7,427 nucleotides of DNA. Source: Nitrospirota bacterium (lineage in GTDB: Bacteria; Nitrospirota; JAOUDF01). The translations under genes and the position numbers were made by a program. This document shows positions 1-4,636 of the stretch, piece after piece. Location of the stretch: NCBI GenBank assembly GCA_029859385.1, contig JAOUDF010000123.1, positions 1-7,427 on the forward strand. Direction: 5' to 3'. Position 1 is the first letter of the stretch; every line of letters starts with the position of its first letter. The notes under the pieces are model-generated. The model saw nothing but the letters and a program-made list of their open reading frames with translations. It ran no database searches and was not told the origin of the DNA.

Positions 1-247
1 GCGCTGCCGAAGGATCATCCATCTCCATGTAAAGGTCACAGGTGCTACTGCTGGTAGAGGCATAACTGGTATCGCTGTCGTGAGTGTCGAGGTTGGTGGC
101 TGCACTGCTGCTGAAGGTGGCGCAGTTGGAGGCATTGGCCCCCGAGGGGTGGATGACGTACTGGGCCGCCGAAGCCGGGCTTACAAGAAAAAGATAGACA
201 GCCGTCATCAACAGTGCGGTAAAACCGATAAAACCTTTGCGAAGCAT
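1..247 (-). CDS. Exported protein of unknown function, N-terminal 82 residues only
   Basis: This is the start of a gene that continues past the left edge. Translation from the ATG at 247-245 gives 82 full codons with no stop. Residues 1-27 form a clear signal peptide: Leu-Arg-Lys at the start, a hydrophobic core rich in Phe, Leu, Val and Ala at about 5-22, then Ser-Pro-Ala-Ser-Ala before the likely cleavage after Ala27 or Ala28. There is no lipobox Cys, so a soluble secreted or periplasmic protein is expected. The visible mature part is rich in Ser, Thr and Asp and holds two Cys (42 and 70), neither in a CXXCH. Its look (short beta-prone stretches, Ser/Thr/Asp-rich) suggests the edge of a beta-sandwich domain, as in many secreted Geobacter proteins, but I do not recognise the family. 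A GGAGA ribosome site sits 7 bases upstream. It is probably transcribed alone, because a terminator separates it from the cytochrome upstream. Confidence 0.8.
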   Translation of the reverse strand, partial: MLRKGFIGFTALLMTAVYLFLVSPASAAQYVIHPSGANASNCATFSSSAATNLDTHDSDTSYASTSSSTCDLYMEMDDPSAA

Positions 248-254
248 GATTGTA

Positions 255-259
255 TCTCC
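255..259 (-). promoter_or_regulatory. Ribosome binding site of the left-edge gene
   Basis: The minus strand reads GGAGA here, 7 bases before the ATG at 247-245. It fixes the start directly before a signal peptide. It also argues against a different-frame reading opened by TTG at 356, which lacks codon sense. Confidence 0.75.
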
Positions 260-363
260 GGCTATACTTGCCTTGCACAACGCTCCAAGAGTGCAGAGCG
301 CAAACCTGCTCCATTAACAAAATGCAATATACCCGCCAGAAGACAACATTCTCCAATTAATTC

Positions 364-393
364 ATTGTAATTTAAATTCGTCAGCAAATTCAA
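364..393 (-). promoter_or_regulatory. Possible sigma-70 type promoter of the left-edge gene
   Basis: On the minus strand TTGAAT (393-388) is followed after 18 bases by TACAAT (369-364). This is 4 of 6 and 5 of 6 matches to the -35 and -10 consensus. The implied start near 357 leaves a leader of about 110 bases before the ATG at 247. The surroundings are A+T-rich, so a chance match is possible. Confidence 0.4.
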
Positions 394-435
394 CATGTTA
401 TGTGCTGCCAAAAAAACATACTCATGCCCTTAACC

Positions 436-453
436 CTTTAATGAAGCTTTAAT
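436..453. repeat. Direct repeat CTTTAAT-N4-CTTTAAT, possible regulator box
   Basis: Two exact copies of CTTTAAT (436-442 and 447-453, plus strand) start 11 bases apart, about one helical turn. A 7-4-7 layout is typical of tandem sites for OmpR/PhoB-family response regulators. It lies about 45 bases upstream of the possible -35 element at 388-393, a fitting place for an activator. The repeat is seen directly; the regulatory role is inferred. Confidence 0.35.
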
Positions 454-540
454 ACGCGGTTTATTGTGGATACCGAGCTACTCATCTGGGAAAGTGGCTA
501 CCTAAAACAGGCCTAAGAAGATGCCACAGCCGGGGCAAAC

Positions 541-580
541 AAAAAGGGCCATGAAAACGTATCACGCGTTCTCATGACCC
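541..580 (-). terminator. Intrinsic terminator of the complete multiheme cytochrome gene
   Basis: The arms at 546-559 and 567-580 form a 14-base-pair stem with two G-T wobbles and a 7-base loop. On the minus strand the stem is followed at once by five T (545-541). It begins 33 bases after the TGA of the cytochrome gene. It should largely isolate the left-edge gene from cytochrome transcription. Confidence 0.82.
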
Positions 581-613
581 TTCAAAAAGTCGTTTGTTAA
601 ATTCTATGCAACC

Positions 614-3600
614 TCAGTCGAGGCCGGTGTAGCTGTAAGTAGCCTCGTAGCCCTGATCTTCATGACCCTTGCTGCAGGTGTTGACACTGTCATGGCTGCT
701 CTTGGTATAACAGGAGCCTCCGGAAGAACCGATATTGTTGCCGGTAACCGCGGCGCCGTTTCTAAGCCTGACAGCAACCGCCGTCGAGCCTCTGGATCCC
801 TTACCCCGGTTGCTGCCGTGGATGCCGCCCAGCGCGTCGCCGCCATGGCAGTTGAAGCACCATATACCGAAGGCGTTCTTCATGCCCGCCTCCTTGTCGT
901 CCTGCGGTTTGGGCGGATGCTCCGACAAACGGCTGTAGTTCCTGTGCGAGCTGCCGGGGAGGCGCGGTTCGCCCGCCGCCCCTTCCTCCGCTACCCTGGC
1001 ACCGTAAATGTCCCTGCGGTGGCAGGAGTAACAGATGTTCGTCTTCTTGCTCCAGCTCCCGTGATTGATGTAGTCGCCTGAATCGTCCATGTCGCCGTCG
1101 AGGTTGTTGTCCACCCGGGCCTCATAGTTGATCCCTCTCAGCAGCCAGGGATTGTCGGAGCCGTGCGGGCCCGCCGGGTCGTCGGCCACGTTGGAACCCA
1201 TGTGGCAGTCGGCGCAGGTAATGGTGCTCCAAGGCCCGTACGGCGGTACAAAGTTCCAGCCGAAACCGGCCGAGATATTAAATGAGGTGCTGCTCATGCT
1301 CGATGACGGCCCGCTCACCAGGGTGATCTGGGTATCGCTGTCCACCGTCTTGATCTCGTACCAGATATAACTGGAAGACGGGTTGCTGCTGCCCAGCTGT
1401 ATCCTCCACCCCGGCTGCATGAGGTAGGTGGGGAAGTTCCTGCCCGAGTCGATGGTCACCGCCTTCGTTGTCGAGTTGTAGCTGATCTTTCCGCTACCGC
1501 TGGAGTAGCTGCTACTGTAACTACTGCCGTCGCTGCCGCTCCTCTCCCACAGAGAGCTGCCGCCGTTGAAGTAGGGCCAGTTGTCGTTGAGGTGCGGCGC
1601 AGGCTGGTTACGGCCGCGCCTGAGGATCGGATGGAATCCATAGTTGTTGGGGTTGAAGTCCTGGGATATGTCGGTCTGCGGACCCGGCTCCCAGCGGCCG
1701 TCCCAGCTGGCATGCCAGTCGTCGGAATCATCGCCGCCCCTGCTGCCATAGACGCTCTTCCCCTTCGGGATATACGGCCTGGATGACGTGCCGTAGGCAT
1801 AGGCCGAATGGCACTTGAAGCAGAGCTGGTACATGTTCTCCACGTTATCCACCTTCGTATAGCTGGTCGGCACGCTGCCCGCACCTGAGTAGCTGGGCTC
1901 TACGCCCCACGTACCAAGGTTGGCCCCGCCCACCTGCCCGCCGAAGGAGCCTTCCACCATCTGGTTTCCCGAGAACATGCTCCCCGCCGGATGATAGATG
2001 TTGGGCCTCCATGTGACCAGATTACGCGGCTCCTTGCTCGCTGCATGCGGGTTGTGGCAGTCGGTGCACTCTACGTGACGGGAGGATGCCGGGTTCCAGT
2101 TGGCCGTCTGTACGCCGGACGGCAGGCTCAGGTGTTCGTCCACCTTGTGCTTGCCCGCTGCCGACGAGAGGCCGTTGAGGCTCGCATACGGTGCCTTCCC
2201 GTTGATGGGGTGGAACGACTTCTTCGTGCTCGTCTCGAACATGCTCTTGATCTTTACCGCCTTCTGTTTCATCGGCTCCACGTTGTAGGCATCCTTCGCG
2301 TCACTCGTTGCACCGTTGGGGTTGTAGTTGCTCGACCCCTCGCTCTCCTTGCTGTGGCACTGGTAGCAGAAGTTCTCCTCCGTCGAGTTGTGGCTCGTCT
2401 CGGTAAAGGTCAGGTTGCTGTTGATGTTCGATAACAGGCTCCGGTACTTGGTGTCGTGCAGGCCGAACTTGTACTGCGAGCGCTGGTAGTCCTTCTCAAG
2501 GTCGTCGTTGTGGCACTTGGCGCAGTTGGCCTTGAACTCGCTGTTGTCGCTGTTGAACTGGCTGCTCACCGTGAAGTTGTGCGCCGATTCTCCGAACTTG
2601 GCCACGTCCCACGGCGGCGTCTTGGTGGTGCCGTCGTTCTTCTTCTTATTGTTGTTCTTCGTCTGCTCGCTCTTATGGCACGAAAGGCAGATGCCGCCGT
2701 CGCCCCGGTCACCCCGGAAGTCGGTGTTGGTCTGCGTCGACGGGTCGCCTACGATGGGCGCCACGCTGATCGACACCCGCTGGTTGTATGCCAGGCCCGG
2801 CGTGTCCTTGTTTACCGCATCGTTGACCAGGTCCATGTCGGTATGGCACATGATGCACCGACGGTGCTCGCTCTCCTGCCCCGGCTGGGCCTGCGACGGA
2901 TACTTGTTGCCGGGGCCAAGCCCTCCCGGCAGGCTTGTGGTCTCGGCGTTCTGGATATACATGTGGTACGTCGAACTGTTCCCGTTCATCGGGTCGAACT
3001 GCTTGGGATGGCAGATGTTGCACGCGATGTTGCCGGTGCTCAACGGGCTGAAGCCGCGCTTGTGGTCGTGGCAGCGGATGCACGGAGACGTGGTGAACGG
3101 CGGGTTCTTGTGGGAACCGTCGCCGGGGCCGCTCCCGGTGTTGCGGTAGCGCGGGCTGTCGTTGTTGGGGTTTCGGGTCTTGGTGTGGCAGGTCTCGCAC
3201 GGACCGTAGCCGGGATTGACCTTGTTGGTATAGCCGTACTCGGCGTTGGGGACGCTGGAGTCTCTTCCGGCGGAAACCCGGAAGTCGACCGGCCTGGTCC
3301 CGCTGTTGGGCGTCTTGATCTTCTCTTTTACGAGAAAGATGTTGTTGGTGTTGTGTGGCGTGTGGCACTGGCGGCAGGTAAGCGACCAGTTGCCGTACTT
3401 GGATGAAAGGTACTGACTGGAATGGGGCTTGATGCCGCCGTGGCAGTCCCAGCAGATCTGGTTGTCGTTGTCACGGACGAGGAGCTTGCCGTCTCCGGCA
3501 AAAACACCTTCGCTGATGGTAGTGCTGTTGACATAAAACTGCGCGGTGGGCGCGTAGCCCAGGTTCCCTTCCTTGTCCCGGGCCTTGGCGGTTACCGAGT

Positions 3601-4222
3601 GCCACCCCTTGGTCGGCGTGCCCCAGCGGTAGATATGGTACCCTTCACGGTCGGGGTTGGGCGCGGCATGGTAGCTCGCCCCGTCGATGACCACCTCCAC
3701 CGACGATTCGTCGATCCCGCTGTGGCGGTCGTACACGGTGAAGTCGATGGTGACGGGATACTGGCTGTTGCCCCCCACCACGCCCGCATCCATCGGCTTG
3801 ATGATGGCGAGCGTCGGAGGGTAGATATCTTTCTGGCTGTCCCTGGTGCTGGCTGATACGGTCTGCGTCGCCTCACCGCTTACCCCGTCGGGGTCGCTGT
3901 AGGTCACTTTCACATGGTAGGTCTTGCTGGAATCGAGCTTGCTGATGTAACAGACTCGGGGGGAACCGCCGGTTACCTTCTCGCAGGCGGTATGGGTGTC
4001 GCTGCTGCCGAAACTGCTGCTTGAACTGTACTCTACCTTTATCGATCCATCGCGGTTGTCGTCGCCGCTAAAATACGACAATACCGTGATCTGCGTCGGG
4101 CTGCTCCCGATCGCCTCCACTGAATCCACTACCGTAGGGGCGGCGGCATGGGAAGACAGGGGGGCTAATGCCAGCATCAGTACGGCATACAGAAACCCCT
4201 GAGTCAATTTTACTGCCCCCAT
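614..4222 (-). CDS. Exported 14-heme c-type cytochrome with N-terminal FN3/Ig-like domains
   Basis: A complete gene of 1202 residues ending in TGA. Residues 1-27 are a signal peptide (Lys5, hydrophobic core 9-22, cleavage near Ser-His-Ala-Ala-Ala) without a lipobox Cys, so heme attachment occurs in the periplasm. Residues 29-128 resemble a fibronectin type III domain (Cys80 and Cys91 may pair); about 134-233 resemble a bacterial Ig-like domain. Fourteen CXXCH sites follow, with first Cys at 257, 283, 342, 381, 401, 456, 512, 567, 619, 719, 801, 1003, 1064 and 1122. Many extra His residues suggest bis-His hemes. A heme-free beta module occupies about 909-996. HGSD (His1020) and HGSN (His1135) follow hemes 12 and 14. 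The C-terminus has a C-X11-C pair (1171, 1183) without a heme motif. The likely role is periplasmic or extracellular electron transfer as in Geobacter; the partner is unknown, and no porin or other conduit gene is in view. I did not assign an Omc name. It is a close paralog of the gene upstream, with its own sigma-54 type promoter and terminator. A GTG at 4228 is in frame but abuts the ribosome site, so I chose the ATG. Confidence 0.95.
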   Translation of the reverse strand: MGAVKLTQGFLYAVLMLALAPLSSHAAAPTVVDSVEAIGSSPTQITVLSYFSGDDNRDGSIKVEYSSSSSFGSSDTHTACEKVTGGSPRVCYISKLDSSKTYHVKVTYSDPDGVSGEATQTVSASTRDSQKDIYPPTLAIIKPMDAGVVGGNSQYPVTIDFTVYDRHSGIDESSVEVVIDGASYHAAPNPDREGYHIYRWGTPTKGWHSVTAKARDKEGNLGYAPTAQFYVNSTTISEGVFAGDGKLLVRDNDNQICWDCHGGIKPHSSQYLSSKYGNWSLTCRQCHTPHNTNNIFLVKEKIKTPNSGTRPVDFRVSAGRDSSVPNAEYGYTNKVNPGYGPCETCHTKTRNPNNDSPRYRNTGSGPGDGSHKNPPFTTSPCIRCHDHKRGFSPLSTGNIACNICHPKQFDPMNGNSSTYHMYIQNAETTSLPGGLGPGNKYPSQAQPGQESEHRRCIMCHTDMDLVNDAVNKDTPGLAYNQRVSISVAPIVGDPSTQTNTDFRGDRGDGGICLSCHKSEQTKNNNKKKNDGTTKTPPWDVAKFGESAHNFTVSSQFNSDNSEFKANCAKCHNDDLEKDYQRSQYKFGLHDTKYRSLLSNINSNLTFTETSHNSTEENFCYQCHSKESEGSSNYNPNGATSDAKDAYNVEPMKQKAVKIKSMFETSTKKSFHPINGKAPYASLNGLSSAAGKHKVDEHLSLPSGVQTANWNPASSRHVECTDCHNPHAASKEPRNLVTWRPNIYHPAGSMFSGNQMVEGSFGGQVGGANLGTWGVEPSYSGAGSVPTSYTKVDNVENMYQLCFKCHSAYAYGTSSRPYIPKGKSVYGSRGGDDSDDWHASWDGRWEPGPQTDISQDFNPNNYGFHPILRRGRNQPAPHLNDNWPYFNGGSSLWERSGSDGSSYSSSYSSGSGKISYNSTTKAVTIDSGRNFPTYLMQPGWRIQLGSSNPSSSYIWYEIKTVDSDTQITLVSGPSSSMSSTSFNISAGFGWNFVPPYGPWSTITCADCHMGSNVADDPAGPHGSDNPWLLRGINYEARVDNNLDGDMDDSGDYINHGSWSKKTNICYSCHRRDIYGARVAEEGAAGEPRLPGSSHRNYSRLSEHPPKPQDDKEAGMKNAFGIWCFNCHGGDALGGIHGSNRGKGSRGSTAVAVRLRNGAAVTGNNIGSSGGSCYTKSSHDSVNTCSKGHEDQGYEATYSYTGLD
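1235..1498 (-). other. Heme-free beta module inserted between hemes 11 and 12 of the complete cytochrome
   Basis: Residues about 909-996 contain no Cys and no heme site. The pattern is a beta-rich run: a Thr-Ile-Asp-Ser-Gly-Arg strand, a Met-Gln-Pro-Gly-Trp-Arg-Ile turn, then WYEIKTVDSDTQITL and a closing strand before VPPYGPW. A Gly/Ser/Tyr-rich linker (about 894-910) precedes it. The same module occurs at the same place in the paralog, with a different linker. By eye it resembles the short module found in phage tail and fibre proteins (a PGD-like turn, then an I-x-x-V-x-S-D-T-x-L-T-L strand). That resemblance is from memory, not a search. Confidence 0.6.
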
Positions 4223-4227
4223 TACCA

Positions 4228-4233
4228 CCCCTT
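4228..4233 (-). promoter_or_regulatory. Ribosome binding site that decides the cytochrome start
   Basis: The minus strand reads AAGGGG at 4233-4228, with 5 bases before the ATG at 4222-4220. The in-frame GTG at 4228-4226 overlaps the last G of this site, so it has no usable spacing. The ATG is therefore preferred, giving 1202 rather than 1204 residues. Confidence 0.7.
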
Positions 4234-4268
4234 TTCACAACGCCATACACAAATTGCCGTCTTTATTG

Positions 4269-4284
4269 AGCACATCCCGTGCCA
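4269..4284 (-). promoter_or_regulatory. Sigma-54 (RpoN) type -24/-12 promoter of the complete cytochrome gene
   Basis: The minus strand reads TGGCACG, then GGAT, then GTGCT. Against the consensus TGGCACG-N4-TTGCW the whole -24 element matches, the spacing is exact, and only the first T of the -12 element differs. The predicted start near 4258 gives a leader of about 36 bases to the ATG at 4222. Sigma-54 promoters need an enhancer-binding activator, and the inverted repeats upstream are candidate sites. RpoN control of cytochrome genes is known in Geobacter. Confidence 0.65.
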
Positions 4285-4347
4285 CAATTAACTTTTACTA
4301 ACTAACGCCAATCAGCCAGAAAAGCCTCGCTCGGCGCAAACCCTTTT

Positions 4348-4374
4348 AAAACGTCACTTAATGTTAACCGTTTT
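4348..4374. repeat. Inverted repeat AAAACG-N15-CGTTTT upstream of the sigma-54 promoter
   Basis: AAAACG (4348-4353) is mirrored by CGTTTT (4369-4374), and T-A pairs could continue outward after one mismatch. It lies about 65-90 bases upstream of the -24 element, within the range used by enhancer-binding proteins. A+T-rich DNA gives such matches by chance, so the role is tentative. Confidence 0.3.
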
Positions 4375-4476
4375 TAACTATACACATCTGAATCAGGCAT
4401 AAATTCACCCGCTTGCGCCCCTTATCGCCAACGGAAACCCCTCAAACCTGTGCATCCAAAAGGATCAGCCTGTTTC

Positions 4477-4503
4477 CATTGGGCCAACAATTTTAGCCCA
4501 ATG
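4477..4503. repeat. Perfect 8-base inverted repeat with 11-base spacer
   Basis: CATTGGGC (4477-4484) and GCCCAATG (4496-4503) are exact reverse complements. No T run follows on either strand, so this is not an intrinsic terminator. It lies about 190-220 bases upstream of the sigma-54 -24 element, so it could bind a dimeric activator or repressor. It could also be a hairpin in read-through RNA from the upstream cytochrome. Confidence 0.45.
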
Positions 4504-4603
4504 AACCACGATTAACCTCAACGATAAGCTCTTGCAGGCTTTTCTACCAAAAATCCTTACAAAACAGCATGTTTGGTTAATATTTTTTCATTATATGTCT
4601 CTG

Positions 4604-4630
4604 AAAAAGGCGGGGCAAAACCGCCCCGCC
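4604..4630 (-). terminator. Intrinsic terminator of the upstream cytochrome gene
   Basis: The arms at 4609-4616 and 4623-4630 form a perfect 8-base-pair G+C-only stem (GGCGGGGC with GCCCCGCC) and a 6-base loop. Five T follow directly on the minus strand (4608-4604). The stem starts 6 bases after the TGA at 4639-4637. This should stop most transcription before the second cytochrome. Confidence 0.88.
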
Positions 4631-4636
4631 GCATTC

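Larger units (their letters stand above)
248..613. other. Intergenic region between the complete cytochrome and the left-edge gene
   Basis: These 366 bases hold no credible gene. In minus-strand order they contain the terminator of the cytochrome (541-580), a stretch of about 85 bases where I see nothing firm, a 7-4-7 direct repeat (436-453), a possible sigma-70 promoter (364-393), and an untranslated leader of about 110 bases. The leader holds overlapping short complementary segments around 270-305 (CGCTC with GAGCG, and TGCAC with GTGCA). These could form two mutually exclusive small hairpins. I could not match the leader to a c-di-GMP (GEMM) riboswitch or another known class. Confidence 0.6.
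4223..4636. other. Intergenic region between the two paralogous cytochrome genes
   Basis: These 414 bases are richer in A+T than the genes and hold no credible coding sequence. In minus-strand order they contain the terminator of the upstream cytochrome (4604-4630), an A+T-rich stretch (about 4555-4600), an 8-base-pair inverted repeat (4477-4503), a small imperfect hairpin around 4448-4468 (ATCC-AAAA-GGAT core), a region around 4380-4440 where I see nothing firm, an inverted repeat AAAACG/CGTTTT (4348-4374), the sigma-54 type promoter (4269-4284) and a leader of about 36 bases. Confidence 0.7.

Noticed and set aside
45..356. Minus-strand 103-codon frame opened by TTG at 356
   Set aside because: It overlaps the signal-peptide gene in another frame, its translation shows no domain, and the GGAGA site belongs to the ATG at 247.
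248..357. Possible c-di-GMP (GEMM) riboswitch in the leader of the left-edge gene
   Set aside because: Such riboswitches are frequent in Geobacter, and overlapping hairpins can be drawn, but I do not find the conserved core segments of the class.
513..528. Second sigma-54-like site (TGGCATC...AGGC) upstream of the left-edge gene
   Set aside because: The GC of the -12 element is shifted by one base relative to the required spacing, and the -24 element is imperfect.
2456..3406. Long plus-strand open frame of 316 codons opposite the cytochrome
   Set aside because: It lies wholly antisense to a gene with many CXXCH sites, and its translation is Val/Arg/Ala-rich as expected from the complement of G+C-rich codons. 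No ribosome site or domain is seen.
4226..4228. GTG as start of the complete cytochrome
   Set aside because: The AAGGGG ribosome site overlaps it, leaving no spacing. The ATG six bases further has a spacing of 5.
4590..4596. TATAAT on the minus strand just after the first terminator
   Set aside because: The -35 position falls in the G+C-only terminator stem with no match to TTGACA, and no extended -10 is present.
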